Position numbers and translations under genes: made by a program
From: Pseudomonadota bacterium
GTDB lineage: Bacteria; Pseudomonadota; Gammaproteobacteria; Steroidobacterales; Steroidobacteraceae
NCBI GenBank assembly: GCA_018241525.1
Contig: JAFEDR010000009.1
Span: 1,178,001-1,242,000 of the forward strand
Length of the DNA stretch: 64,000 nucleotides
Direction: 5' to 3'
The notes under the pieces: generated by a model
The model's database searches: none
The model's input: only the letters and a program-made list of their open reading frames with translations
Told to the model about the DNA's origin: nothing
Shown: one piece after another, positions 7,353 to 16,738 of the stretch
Numbering within the stretch: the first letter of the stretch is position 1
Layout of the letters: each line of letters starts with the position of its first letter

Positions 7353-8393
7353 TCAGCCCCGTCCGGGCAGCGTACCGAGCGCCGCGCCGCGGCGTGCCTC
7401 GAGGCTCGCGAGCAGCTCGAGTGCGCCCACGACCCGGTCGGCCAGCCGTCGCCGTCGCGCCGGGCCGTCCGAGGTGGCCGCGGCCGCCACCAGCAGCGCG
7501 GCGACCCCGCCGGCGGGAGTCGGGTCGGCGTGCGCCGGGCGCGCGCTCGCGGCGAGCGCGCGCAGCACGAGGCCGGACTTGGCGAGCGCGCCGACGTGCG
7601 CGCGGCCGCCGACCGCATCGCAGCCGCGGCGCCTCACTTCGCGCCCGATGCCGGCGTACAGCAGCCGCGCGGCGTGGATCGCGGGCCGGCAGCGCAGCGG
7701 CAGCTCGCCGATGCCGCTCGCGGCGCGCGCATACCGGCGCTCGGCCAGCGTCAGCAGCCGCGCGACCACGGAGCCGAGCGCCGGGGTATGCGTCGGCGCG
7801 GCGAGGAACGCGCCGGCGTCGATGCCCGCCTCCGCGAGCCAGTCGAGGGGCAGGTAGAGGCGACCGCGACGCGCATCCTCGCCGACGTCGCGGGCGACGT
7901 TGCTGAGCTGCATCGCGACCCCGAGGTCGCAGGCACGCGCGAGCGCCGAGCGGTCGGCGACCCCGAGGATCAGCGACATCACGAGGCCGACGGTGCCTGC
8001 GACGCGCACGGCGTAGGCCTCGAGCTCGGCGAAGCTGCGGTAGTGCCGGCCGGCGGCATCCCAGGCGAAGCCCTCGACGAGCGCCTCGAGCACGACTCGC
8101 GGGATGCCGAAGTCGGCGACCACGGCGGCGAGGGCGCGGTCCTCGCGGTCCGGGCGCCCGCCGTAGAGGTGGGCGAGGCGCGCCCGCAGCGCCTCGCAGG
8201 CTGCGGCCGGATCACCGCCCAGGTCGACGAGGTCGTCCGCGCGGCGGCAGAACGCGTAGAACACCGTCGCCGCGCGCCGCTCGCGTGCCGGCAGCAGGAA
8301 CGAGGCGACGTGGAAGCTGCGCGAGCCGCTCGCGAGCAGCTGCCGGCACGCCGCGACGTCGGCTGCCTCGAGGCTAGTCAAGGGCCGCGGCAT
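7353..8393 (-). CDS. crtB: 15-cis-phytoene synthase (CrtB)
   Basis: CrtB joins two GGPP molecules head to head into phytoene, the first committed carotenoid step. The 346-residue squalene/phytoene synthase-fold protein shows FYAFCRRADDLVDLGGD (first Asp-rich motif), the AGTVG block, and LSNVARDVGEDARRGRLYLP (second Asp-rich motif). It starts at ATG 8393, inside the last codons of crtI (20 bp overlap), so it is coupled to the desaturase. A second in-frame ATG lies 5 codons upstream. Confidence 0.95.
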   Translation of the reverse strand: MPRPLTSLEAADVAACRQLLASGSRSFHVASFLLPARERRAATVFYAFCRRADDLVDLGGDPAAACEALRARLAHLYGGRPDREDRALAAVVADFGIPRVVLEALVEGFAWDAAGRHYRSFAELEAYAVRVAGTVGLVMSLILGVADRSALARACDLGVAMQLSNVARDVGEDARRGRLYLPLDWLAEAGIDAGAFLAAPTHTPALGSVVARLLTLAERRYARAASGIGELPLRCRPAIHAARLLYAGIGREVRRRGCDAVGGRAHVGALAKSGLVLRALAASARPAHADPTPAGGVAALLVAAAATSDGPARRRRLADRVVGALELLASLEARRGAALGTLPGRG

Positions 8394-9900
8394 GGGGCAC
8401 GACGGCATCGAGGACGCGCGCCGACGACAGCACGCCGGGAACGCCCGCACCCGGATGGGTGCCGGCACCGACCAGGTACAGGTGCCGCAAGCTCGAGCTG
8501 CGGTTGTGGGGACGGAATGCCGCGCTCTGCGACAGCAGCGGCTGCAGCGAGAAAGCCGCTCCCCACGGCGCGTCGAGCTCGTCGCGGAAGTCGAGCGGCG
8601 TCAGCACGCGCGACACGCTCCGCTGCGCCGGCAGGTCCGGCAGCAGGGTCGACGTCAGCAGTCGCTCGATCGCGCACCGGTAGGGCTCCGCTTCGCGCGT
8701 CCAGTCGATCGCCGCCCGCAGGTTCGGCACGGGCGACAGCGCATAGAATGTATCGCATCCCGGCGGCGCGAGCGAAGCGTCGGTGGCAGTCGGGCGATGC
8801 AGGTAGAGGCTGAAGTCCCCGGCCAGCACCTGGCGGTCGAAGATGTCCTCGAGCAGTGCCCGGTAGCGGGGTCCCACCAGGATCGTGTGATGTGGCACCT
8901 CGGGATAGCGTCGTCGCGTGCCGAAGTACCACACGAACACGCCCATCGAGTACCGCGCCCGCGACAGGCGACGAACCGTCGCCGGCGGTCGCGCCGCGGA
9001 CGGCACGAGGCGCCCGTAGGTCGTCGCGGGATCGGCGTTCGAGACGACGACATCCGCGGCGATCGTTTCGCCGTCCGCGAGCCGCACGCCTTGCACGCGG
9101 CGGCGGGTGACGAGGATTTCCTCGACGCGGGCGCCGAGCCGCACGGCGTTCCCCTGCCCCGTGATCAGCGAGACCAGGCCCTCGACCAGCTGGCCCGTAC
9201 CGCCGCGCACGAAGTGCACGCCGTGCCGGCGCTCGAGTGCGGAGATGAGCCCGTAGACGGCGGTCGTCGTGAACGGGTTGCCGCCGACGAAGAGCGGATG
9301 AAAGCTGAGCGCGAAGCGCAGGCGCTCGTCCTGGACATGGCGGGCAGCGAGCCGGTACACGGACCGGTCGGCCCGCAGCCGCACGAGCCCGGGCAGTGCG
9401 CGCAGCATGTCGCCGAGGCCGTCGAAGGGCCGGTGCGCGAGCGACTCGAAGCCGAGCGCGTAGAGCTCCTCGCTGGCGGCGAGGAAGCGGCGGAAGCCGG
9501 CCTCGTCCGCGGGCGCGAGCCGGCGGATCTCGTCCAGCAGGTCCTCCTCGCGCGCCCGCGCATCGAGCGTCGTGCCGTCGGAGAAGCGCAGCCGGTAGAA
9601 GGGATCGAGCGCGCTGAGCGAGATCTCGCCCGCGAACGAGCGATCGGCGAGCCGCCACAGCTCCTCGAGCAGGAACGGCGCCGTGATGATCGTGGGGCCG
9701 AGGTCGAAAGTATGGCCCCCTTCGCGCAGCACCCGCGCCCGACCTCCGGGCCGGTCGAGCGCCTCGAGGAGCGTCACGCGATAGCCCCGCGCGCCGAGCC
9801 GGACCGCCGCGGCGAGCCCGCCGAAGCCGGCGCCGATCACGACCGCGTGGCGTGCGGATCGCACGCTCTTGGAGGAGCCGTCGGTCATTGAGCGATCCAT
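8374..9900 (-). CDS. crtI: Phytoene desaturase (CrtI)
   Basis: CrtI is the FAD-dependent desaturase that converts phytoene to neurosporene or lycopene. The 508-residue protein has the N-terminal dinucleotide fold HAVVIGAGFGGLAAAVRLG (about 18-36), the DRPGGRARVL block, and the C-terminal signature YLVGAGTHPGAGVPGVLSSA. The start could be ATG 9900 or ATG 9888; the GxGxxG context suits either. It is followed by overlapping crtB and is divergent from the DUF3422 gene across about 105 bp. Confidence 0.95.
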   Translation of the reverse strand: MDRSMTDGSSKSVRSARHAVVIGAGFGGLAAAVRLGARGYRVTLLEALDRPGGRARVLREGGHTFDLGPTIITAPFLLEELWRLADRSFAGEISLSALDPFYRLRFSDGTTLDARAREEDLLDEIRRLAPADEAGFRRFLAASEELYALGFESLAHRPFDGLGDMLRALPGLVRLRADRSVYRLAARHVQDERLRFALSFHPLFVGGNPFTTTAVYGLISALERRHGVHFVRGGTGQLVEGLVSLITGQGNAVRLGARVEEILVTRRRVQGVRLADGETIAADVVVSNADPATTYGRLVPSAARPPATVRRLSRARYSMGVFVWYFGTRRRYPEVPHHTILVGPRYRALLEDIFDRQVLAGDFSLYLHRPTATDASLAPPGCDTFYALSPVPNLRAAIDWTREAEPYRCAIERLLTSTLLPDLPAQRSVSRVLTPLDFRDELDAPWGAAFSLQPLLSQSAAFRPHNRSSSLRHLYLVGAGTHPGAGVPGVLSSARVLDAVVPHAAALD

Positions 9901-10005
9901 CGTCGCGCGAGTGTAGCAACCGACCCCTGTGTTGCCACGTGCGCTCGTCGCCCAAACACCGTAGTGTCGGCCCGGGAGCACCACACTCCGCACCAGGGAC
10001 GCGGC

Positions 10006-11304
10006 ATGGCAATTCCGAGTGACCACCCGCGCCGGCGCGAGCTCGCCGGGGAAGCGCATGCGCGACCGCCCGATGCGCTCGACTCGCCGCTGCGGGTTTC
10101 CTACCTCGCGATCCTGACCGGCCCGGGGTCCGACGGTCGTGTCGAGTGGGCGCAGCTCGAGGCGCTGTTCGCGCGGCACGGCCTCGCCTCCCCCGGCGCG
10201 CCGCAGAACCACTGCCGCGCCGATCTCCATGGGCTCGGCGTGCGCTACGAGCGGCACACAGAGTTCTACCGCTACACCTTCATGCGGCCCGGCCTCGGCG
10301 GCGACCCGTTCGCAGAGACCGCCCTCGACCAGCTGCCGGCGGACTGGCTCGCGGGCCTTCGCGGCGAGACCCTCGTGGCCCTGCATGCCGTGCTGCTGCC
10401 CTGGGATCCGGCGGCCGATCCCGACGTTCTCGCGCGCCGCTATTTCGACGGCAACGGCCTGATCGGCGGCGACATCGGCGACGCCGGCGGCCGCGCGCTG
10501 AGCGATTTCCAGCTGCGCACGGATGGCTTCATGCGGCTCGTCGTGCAGGACCGCGACATGAGCCCGCGGCAGTCGGGGCGCATGCTGCAGCGGCTGCTCG
10601 AGATCGAGACCTACCGGATGCTGGCGCTCCTCGCCCTGCCCGCGGCGCGTGATCTCGCGCCGTTCCTGGCGCGCGCCGAGGCGGAGGTCGCCGCGGTGAC
10701 CACCGAGCTCGCCACCGCCGCGCCGCGGGATGAGGCGCCGCTGCTCGAGCGCCTGACGCGACTCGAGGCCGCCGTCGGCCGGGAGGAGGCGGCGAGCGAC
10801 TATCGGTTCCGCGCCGCCTTCGCCTACTACGAGCTGGTGCAGCGGCGCACGCTCGAGCTGCGCGAGACGCGCATCCCGGGCTCGCAGACGCTCGGCGAAT
10901 TCATCGACCGCCGGCTCGCGCCAGCGATCGCGACGTGCCGCGCGGTCGCGAACCGCCAGGACGCGCTGTCGCGGCGTGTCGCCCGCGTCAACCAGCTGCT
11001 GGCGACGCGCATCGACCTCACGCGCGAGTCGCAGAACCAGCAGCTGCTCGAGTCGATGGACCGGCGCTCGGCCGCGCAGCTGCGCCTGCAGCAGACTGTC
11101 GAGGGACTCTCGGTGGCGGCCATCACCTACTACGTGGTGGCGCTGATCGGCGACGTGGCGAAGGGTCTCGACGAGATCGGCGTCGCGGTCCGCCCGGAGG
11201 TCGTGATGGCGATCAGCATCCCGGTGGTGGGTCTGCTCGCGGCGCTCTCGATCCGGCACCTGCGGCACGCGATCGTCGGCCGCGCCCGCGACGGCGGCGG
11301 CTGA
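10006..11304 (+). CDS. DUF3422 family membrane-anchored protein
   Basis: This 432-residue protein begins with the DUF3422 signature DHPRRRELAGEAHARPP. It contains YRYTFMRPGL, an FDGNGLIGGDIGDAGGRALSD block and an extended helical part rich in Arg/Glu/Leu. The C-terminus has two hydrophobic segments (AAITYYVVALIGDVAKG and VVMAISIPVVGLLAALSI), so it is probably anchored in the inner membrane by its tail. ATG 10006 has AGGGA 6 bp upstream. The biochemical role of the family is not known to me. It is placed between crtIB and bchIDO, convergent with bchO at 13 bp, so a link to photosynthetic membranes is worth testing. That link is inference only. Confidence 0.85.
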   Translation: MAIPSDHPRRRELAGEAHARPPDALDSPLRVSYLAILTGPGSDGRVEWAQLEALFARHGLASPGAPQNHCRADLHGLGVRYERHTEFYRYTFMRPGLGGDPFAETALDQLPADWLAGLRGETLVALHAVLLPWDPAADPDVLARRYFDGNGLIGGDIGDAGGRALSDFQLRTDGFMRLVVQDRDMSPRQSGRMLQRLLEIETYRMLALLALPAARDLAPFLARAEAEVAAVTTELATAAPRDEAPLLERLTRLEAAVGREEAASDYRFRAAFAYYELVQRRTLELRETRIPGSQTLGEFIDRRLAPAIATCRAVANRQDALSRRVARVNQLLATRIDLTRESQNQQLLESMDRRSAAQLRLQQTVEGLSVAAITYYVVALIGDVAKGLDEIGVAVRPEVVMAISIPVVGLLAALSIRHLRHAIVGRARDGGG

Positions 11305-11317
11305 CGCCCGACCGGCT

Positions 11318-12205
11318 TCAGCGCGACGGCTCGGCGAGGTAGTCCTCGAGCAGTCGCGCGACGCGGGCCGGGTCCTCCTCGTGGGCGAGGTGGCCGAGGC
11401 CGGTGAGCTGCGCGACCGCGCTCCCCGGCACGAGCGCCTGTACGCGCCCGGCGTGTGCGGGCGGCACGGCGCGGTCGTTGGTTCCCGCGATCAGCAGCAG
11501 CGGAAGCGCGAGTCGCGGCAGGTCGCGTTCGAGCGCCGCCAGGTTCCAGTGCGCCATCATTGCGAGCGTGCCGGCAACGTGGCCGGGATCGCGGAAGAGC
11601 CGCTCATACTCGGCGACGCCGGCGGCATCGAGTGCCGAGCCGGTGCTCGCGATCAGGTGGCGGATCGAGCCCGGCGAACGTGCGCGCTTCGCGACCAAGG
11701 CGGTCAGTGCCGGCAGCGAGGCGAGCGCACTCGCGAGCGGCGCGAAGGTCGAGCCGGCGAAACCCCGCCAGGCGAAGAACGCGCCATTCACGCTGACCAG
11801 CCGGCGCGGCCGGACGCGACCGTCGATGGTGAGGCGCGCGGCGAGCGCTGCGCCGGCCGAATGACCGAGGAGGACGGTCGGCGTTGCGCCGCGAACCCGC
11901 AGCAGCGCCACCACCGCGTCCGCCATCGCACGCATGCCGTCCTCGCCGAGGGAGATGGCGGCAGTGCCCGCGTGACCGGGAAGATCCGGGGCGAGCACGC
12001 GGTACCGCGGCAGCAGCCACGGCAGGAGCCTCTGCCAGGAGTGGGACGAGGATCCGGCACCGTGCAGGAGCAGCGCGCACTCGCGGCTGTCCCCGCCCGT
12101 GTCGAGCAGCTTCCAGCGGGTTCCGCCGGCGAGGACTTCGGTCAGGGTCGCGCCGGTCGCGGCAGGCGGAGACATCCGGGAATCGACCGGGGACGGGTCT
12201 GTCAT
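11318..12205 (-). CDS. bchO: Magnesium chelatase-associated alpha/beta hydrolase (BchO)
   Basis: BchO is an alpha/beta-hydrolase-fold protein always found with bchI and bchD; its reaction is not settled. The 295-residue translation has the oxyanion region LLLHGAGSSSHSW, the nucleophile elbow LLGHSAGAAL, LIAGTNDRAVPP (acid region) and LTGLGHLAHEEDP (histidine region). The catalytic Ser-Asp-His set therefore looks intact. ATG 12205 lies 5 bp after the bchD stop, completing bchI-bchD-bchO. Confidence 0.92.
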   Translation of the reverse strand: MTDPSPVDSRMSPPAATGATLTEVLAGGTRWKLLDTGGDSRECALLLHGAGSSSHSWQRLLPWLLPRYRVLAPDLPGHAGTAAISLGEDGMRAMADAVVALLRVRGATPTVLLGHSAGAALAARLTIDGRVRPRRLVSVNGAFFAWRGFAGSTFAPLASALASLPALTALVAKRARSPGSIRHLIASTGSALDAAGVAEYERLFRDPGHVAGTLAMMAHWNLAALERDLPRLALPLLLIAGTNDRAVPPAHAGRVQALVPGSAVAQLTGLGHLAHEEDPARVARLLEDYLAEPSR

Positions 12206-12210
12206 GGCGC

Positions 12211-13965
12211 TCAGCGGCCGTTGAGGGACGTCGCGGCGCGCGATAGCACGCGCGCGTCGGCGTGCGGCAGCGGCAGGTAACGGGCGCGCATCGTGTCGGC
12301 GAGCTCGCGCGCCGCGGCCGCAGGCCGCGGCGACGTGTCGACGAAGAGCACGGCCGCCCCCGCGAGCCGCAGCCGCTGCGCGGCGGCCCGGGCATCGTCC
12401 TCGGCGCGACCCCGGCCGGGGCTGCCGTCGAGCGCGACGTTGGCACGCCCGTCGCTCAGCACGACGACGGTCGGCGTGCCGCCGCGACGCAGGATCTGCG
12501 CCGCAAGGCGGGCGGCGGCGTCGAGGCCCGCGGCCAGCGGGGTGCCGCCGCCGCCGGCGAGCTGAGCGAGCGACTTCTTGGCGCGGACGAGCGAGCGGGT
12601 CGGGGCGAGCAGCAGTTCCGCGGTCGTGCGCCGGAACGCGACCAGCGCAACGCGGTCGCGGCGCACGTAGCAATCGGCGAGTACGAGCTCGACCGCGCCC
12701 TTGGCCTCCGCGAGACGATGCATGGCGGCGGAGCCTGAGGCATCGACCACGAAGATCGTCGTCGTCTCGGTGCGCGACTGGTACGTGCGCACCCGCAGGT
12801 CGTCGCGGCGCACGAGGATGCGCGGCGCCGCGGCTCGTCCGGGTATCGCCCGGCGCAGCCGTTGCCACGGCGCCGCGGCCCGCAGCGTATCGAGGAGGCT
12901 GAGGCGGCGGCGGCCATCCGGAGCGCCGGCGCGAACGCCCGCGGGCCGGCCGCGAAGCGCGCCGCGCACCTCCGCGCCGGAACGACCGGCGGCGGCTCGT
13001 GCGGCCCGCGGCGCGCCGCCCGCGGTCAGCGCATCGAGCAGCGCGCGCGGGATCGCGGCGCGCGCCGCCTCGAGCACGAGGTCGGCGTTCGCATCGAGCG
13101 AGTCGGCGCCCGGCTCCGCCTCCTCCGGGGGCACGTCGGTGCGATCCGGCGGCGGCTCGGCCGGCGGCGGTGCCGCGTCCTCGGCCGGCACGCGGGTCGC
13201 CCGTGGCGCGAGCACGAGCCGGGCGGCGAGCGCCGCATCCTCGGCGATGGCCTCGGCGCGACCGTTGAGCGCCGCCGCGATGCGCGTGACGCGCACGGCC
13301 TGCAGCGGTGCCCGCGCGGAATCAATCCCGAGCAGCAGCGCCGCCCGCGTCAGCTCCTCGAGCAGCGCGTCCGGGACGCTCGTGCGGTCGAGGCGCGTCC
13401 TTGCGGCGATCACCGCGTCGGCCGACGGCCCCGGGTCGAGTCGGGTGGCGCGCAGCCCCTCGAGGTCGAGGTGGAGCGCGAGGCGGTCGCGCAGGCCCGC
13501 CGCGGGCGGATCATCGTCGCCCTCGCTCTCGTCGAGCGCCACGAGACCGAGGTGAACCTCGTCCGTCGGGCCGGCCTCGCCCCGCACCGGCGGCACGCGG
13601 CGCTCGTCGAGCACGCGGCCGTAGTGCGCGGCGGTCCGCCGGTCGAGACGCTCCGCGCCGGCGAGGACGAGCAGCGCGCCGTCGGCGGCGGCCAGCAGCC
13701 CGCTGGCGATCACCGGCCGGCCGGCCGCGAGCGTCGCCTCGAGGTCGAGTTCGCCGAGCAGGCGGCCCTCGCTCGCGTGCGCCGGGACGCGGCGCACGCG
13801 CCCGCCGGGCGGCAGCGCGCACCGCAGCGACTCGAGCCAGAGGTCGCGCAGGACGCCGGCCGGTCCCCGCAGGCAGATGCCGCCGAGCCCCGATGGATCG
13901 ACCGCCAGGATAGCGGCCGCGGCGATCGCGTCGCGCAGGCGCCCGGCCGTGTCTTCCGGGCTCAC
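12211..13965 (-). CDS. bchD: Magnesium chelatase subunit D (BchD)
   Basis: BchD forms the AAA+ platform with BchI that drives Mg2+ insertion into protoporphyrin IX by BchH. The 584-residue protein has a degenerate AAA-like N-terminal half without a proper Walker A. A Pro/acidic linker follows around residues 260-285 (PPPAEPPPDRTDVPPEE). The C-terminal von Willebrand A domain has the MIDAS motif FVVDASGSAAMHR and GGGGTPLAAGLD. It starts at GTG 13965, whose GTGA overlaps the bchI stop, indicating coupled synthesis of the partners. Confidence 0.95.
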   Translation of the reverse strand: MSPEDTAGRLRDAIAAAAILAVDPSGLGGICLRGPAGVLRDLWLESLRCALPPGGRVRRVPAHASEGRLLGELDLEATLAAGRPVIASGLLAAADGALLVLAGAERLDRRTAAHYGRVLDERRVPPVRGEAGPTDEVHLGLVALDESEGDDDPPAAGLRDRLALHLDLEGLRATRLDPGPSADAVIAARTRLDRTSVPDALLEELTRAALLLGIDSARAPLQAVRVTRIAAALNGRAEAIAEDAALAARLVLAPRATRVPAEDAAPPPAEPPPDRTDVPPEEAEPGADSLDANADLVLEAARAAIPRALLDALTAGGAPRAARAAAGRSGAEVRGALRGRPAGVRAGAPDGRRRLSLLDTLRAAAPWQRLRRAIPGRAAAPRILVRRDDLRVRTYQSRTETTTIFVVDASGSAAMHRLAEAKGAVELVLADCYVRRDRVALVAFRRTTAELLLAPTRSLVRAKKSLAQLAGGGGTPLAAGLDAAARLAAQILRRGGTPTVVVLSDGRANVALDGSPGRGRAEDDARAAAQRLRLAGAAVLFVDTSPRPAAAARELADTMRARYLPLPHADARVLSRAATSLNGR

Positions 13966-14987
13966 GGGCCCCAGGCTTCGGCGACCGCCCGCTCGATGCG
14001 AACGAGGGAGCCCGACTCATCGAGCGGATCCCGGCGCAGGCGGTGGCCGAGGGCTGCGGCCGCGACCTCGCGCAGGTGTGCCTCGGTGACGCTCTTCGCG
14101 CCCACGAGGCTCGCCGCCGCGCGCGCGGCGCGCACGAGGGCGAGTTCACCCCGAAGGCCGTCGGTGCCCAGGCTCAGGCAGAGTGCCGCCGCGCGCTCGA
14201 GCATCGGCTCCGGCACGCGCACCCCCGGAAGACGCCGGCGCGCCGCGAGGATCTGGCGACGGATCTTCGCTTCCTCCTCCTGCCAGCGACGGACAAAGGT
14301 CGCCGGGTCCCGGTCGAACGCGTCGCGGCGCCGCACGACTTCGACGCGCGTCGCGAGGTCGCGCGGCGTGCGCACCTCGACCGAGAGGCCGAAGCGGTCG
14401 AGCAGCTGCGGCCGCAGCTCGCCCTCCTCCGGGTTGCCGCTGCCGATCAGCACGAAGCGCGCCGGGTGGCGGATGCTGAGCCCCTCGCGCTCGACGAGAT
14501 TCTCGCCGGAGGCGGCGACGTCGATCAGCAGGTCGACCAGGTGGTCCTCGAGCAGGTTCACCTCGTCGACGTACAGGTAGCCGCGGTGCGCGCGGGCCAG
14601 CAGCCCCGGTTCGAAGGCCTTGACTCCCTGCGTCAGCGCACGCTCGAGATCGAGCGCCCCGACGACCCGGTCCTCGGTTGCGCCGAGCGGCAGGTCGACG
14701 ACGGGCACCGGCACCGAGCGCGTGCGCGGCTTGCGGCGCGCGTAGGCGGCTGCGCACTCGTCGCAATAGGCGCCCGCCTCGGCCGGATCGCAGTGATAGC
14801 GGCAGCCGTCGACGACGGTCATCGGCGGCAGCAGTGCGGCGAGCGCGCGCACGGCCGTGGACTTGCCGGTGCCGCGCTCGCCGAAGGCGAGTACGCCACC
14901 GATCGCCGGATCGACGGCGGTGGCGAGAAGCGCGCTACGGAGCGCGTCCTGCCCGACGATGGCCGAAAACGGATACTGCGCGCGCAT
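13962..14987 (-). CDS. bchI: Magnesium chelatase ATPase subunit I (BchI)
   Basis: BchI is the AAA+ ATPase of magnesium chelatase. The 341-residue sequence starts with YPFSAIVGQDALRSAL. It has Walker A (FGERGTGKST), the cysteine-bearing insert CRYHCDPAEAGAYCDEC, Walker B (GYLYVDEVNLLEDH), sensor 1 (IGSGNPEEGELRPQLLDRFG) and the sensor 2 region. ATG 14987 is preferred because everything upstream lacks homology. It opens the bchI-bchD-bchO operon. The 220 bp upstream are shared with the divergent cryptochrome gene. Confidence 0.96.
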   Translation of the reverse strand: MRAQYPFSAIVGQDALRSALLATAVDPAIGGVLAFGERGTGKSTAVRALAALLPPMTVVDGCRYHCDPAEAGAYCDECAAAYARRKPRTRSVPVPVVDLPLGATEDRVVGALDLERALTQGVKAFEPGLLARAHRGYLYVDEVNLLEDHLVDLLIDVAASGENLVEREGLSIRHPARFVLIGSGNPEEGELRPQLLDRFGLSVEVRTPRDLATRVEVVRRRDAFDRDPATFVRRWQEEEAKIRRQILAARRRLPGVRVPEPMLERAAALCLSLGTDGLRGELALVRAARAAASLVGAKSVTEAHLREVAAAALGHRLRRDPLDESGSLVRIERAVAEAWGP

Positions 14988-15208
14988 CAGCGTCGACTCG
15001 CCCCCCGAGGAAGCCCAAGGTATAGCAGGTCTGTCGGCGCGCTGTACACGGTGCCGGGTGCTCGCGCGGCCTCGCCGCGGTTGACGAGCCCCCGGCCGCC
15101 TCCAATCATGGCGGGCATGCCGGTCTCCCGCCTCTTCCACTCTGTGCGCGTGCAATCGTACCCGCGGCCCCTGCCGACCGCGCCGCGGGCCACGCCGCGA
15201 GGCACGCC

Positions 15209-16738
15209 ATGAGCACCCTGCGAGTCGTGCTCGGCGACCAGCTGTCGCCCGAGCTTTCGGCGCTCGACGGTCTCGATACGGCGAACGATACGGTGCTGCT
15301 CGCGGAGGTCGCCGAGGAAGCAACGTACGTCGCGCACCATCCGCAGAAGATCGTGCTGGTGCTCGCGGCGATGCGCCACTTCGCGGCCGAGCTTCGGGAG
15401 CGGAAGATCCGCGTCGACTACGTCGCGCTCGACGCGCCGGGCAATACCGGCAGCCTCGCGGGCGAGGTCGCCCGGGCGGCGGCGCGGCACGGCGCGCGAC
15501 GCATCGTCGCGACCGAGCCCGGCGAGTGGCGCGTCCTCGAGGACATGCGCCGCTGGTCGGCGCGCACGGGGCTGCCGGTCGAGATCCGCGATGACAGCCG
15601 CTTCTACGCGACACGCGAGCGCTTCGCGCGCTGGGCGCACGGCCGGCGGAGCTGGCGCATGGAGCACTTCTACCGCGAGATGCGCCGCGAGCACGGCGTG
15701 CTGCTCGACGACGGCTTGCCCGCGGGCGGTGAGTGGAACTACGACGCCGAGAACCGCAAGCGGCTGCCGCGCGGGCTCGAGCTCCCGGCCCGCGCGCGCT
15801 TCGCGCCGGATGCGGTCACCCGCGAGGTGATCGCGCTCGTCACCGGGCGCTTTGGCGGGCACTTCGGCTCGGTCGCGGACTTCGGCTGGCCCGTGACCCG
15901 GGCCGAGGCGCGGCGCGCGCTCGCGGACTTCCTCGCGACGGGCCTGCCGAGCTTCGGCGACTACCAGGACGCGATGAAGGCGGGGGAGGCGTTTCTGTTC
16001 CACTCGTTGCTCGCGCCGGCGCTGAACCTCGGGCTGCTGTCGCCGCGCGAGGTCTGCCAGGCGGCCGAGGCCGCGTGGCGCGCGGATGCCGCACCGCTGA
16101 ATGCCGTCGAGGGCTTCATCCGGCAGATCCTCGGCTGGCGCGAGTACGTGCGCGGCGTCTACTGGATGCTGATGCCCGGGTACGGAGGGTCGAACGTGCT
16201 CGGCGCCTCGCGGCCGCTGCCGGCCTTCTACTGGACCGCTGACACACCGATGCGCTGCCTGCACGAGGTGGTGCGCTCGACCGAGCGCCACGCGTACTCG
16301 CACCACATCCAGCGGCTGATGGTGACCGGGAACTTCGCGCTGCTCGCCGGCATCGCGCCGCACGAGATCGAGCGCTGGTATCTCGCCGTCTACGCCGATG
16401 CGTTCGAGTGGGTGGAGATGCCGAACACGCTCGGCATGGCGGTGTTCGCGGACGGCGGGCGACTGGCCTCGAAGCCGTACGCCGCCTCGGGGGCGTACAT
16501 CGACCGGATGTCGGACTTCTGCGGGCAATGCGCCTTCGACGTGCGCCAGAAGAGCGGACCGCGGGCCTGCCCCTTCAACTACCTCTACTGGGCCTTCCTG
16601 CTCCGGCACGAGCAGACGCTCGGCCCAAACCCGCGGCTCGCGATGCCCTACCGCACGCTCGCCTCGTGGTCTGCGGAGCGGCGCGCGGCGGTGCTGCGGG
16701 AGGCGGACGCCTTCCTCGACGCGACGCTGAAGGCCTGA
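15209..16738 (+). CDS. FeS-type bacterial cryptochrome/photolyase (CryB/PhrB-like)
   Basis: This 509-residue protein belongs to the FeS-BCP (PhrB/CryB) class of photolyase homologues, which carry FAD, often a lumazine antenna, and a 4Fe-4S cluster. The start VVLGDQLSPELSALDG and EHFYREMRREHGVLL, WNYDAENRKRLP and GWREYVRGVYW are class marks. Four cysteines match the known cluster ligand pattern: C350 (TPMRC), C438 and C441 (CGQC) and C454 (ACPF). FAD-domain blocks HAYSHHIQRLMVTGNF and MPNTLGM are intact. Members repair (6-4) photoproducts; Rhodobacter CryB also modulates photosynthesis genes. Its place between bchI and the cbb operon fits such a role. Confidence 0.92.
   Translation: MSTLRVVLGDQLSPELSALDGLDTANDTVLLAEVAEEATYVAHHPQKIVLVLAAMRHFAAELRERKIRVDYVALDAPGNTGSLAGEVARAAARHGARRIVATEPGEWRVLEDMRRWSARTGLPVEIRDDSRFYATRERFARWAHGRRSWRMEHFYREMRREHGVLLDDGLPAGGEWNYDAENRKRLPRGLELPARARFAPDAVTREVIALVTGRFGGHFGSVADFGWPVTRAEARRALADFLATGLPSFGDYQDAMKAGEAFLFHSLLAPALNLGLLSPREVCQAAEAAWRADAAPLNAVEGFIRQILGWREYVRGVYWMLMPGYGGSNVLGASRPLPAFYWTADTPMRCLHEVVRSTERHAYSHHIQRLMVTGNFALLAGIAPHEIERWYLAVYADAFEWVEMPNTLGMAVFADGGRLASKPYAASGAYIDRMSDFCGQCAFDVRQKSGPRACPFNYLYWAFLLRHEQTLGPNPRLAMPYRTLASWSAERRAAVLREADAFLDATLKA

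Noticed and set aside
9912..9945. Possible PpsR box in the crtI/DUF3422 spacer
   Set aside because: No TGT-N12-ACA was found. Only a weak GCAAC/GTTGC inverted repeat is present.
15032..15048. TGT and ACA half-sites upstream of bchI, a possible PpsR box
   Set aside because: The spacer is 11 bases, not 12, and there is no second box at a 26-bp interval.
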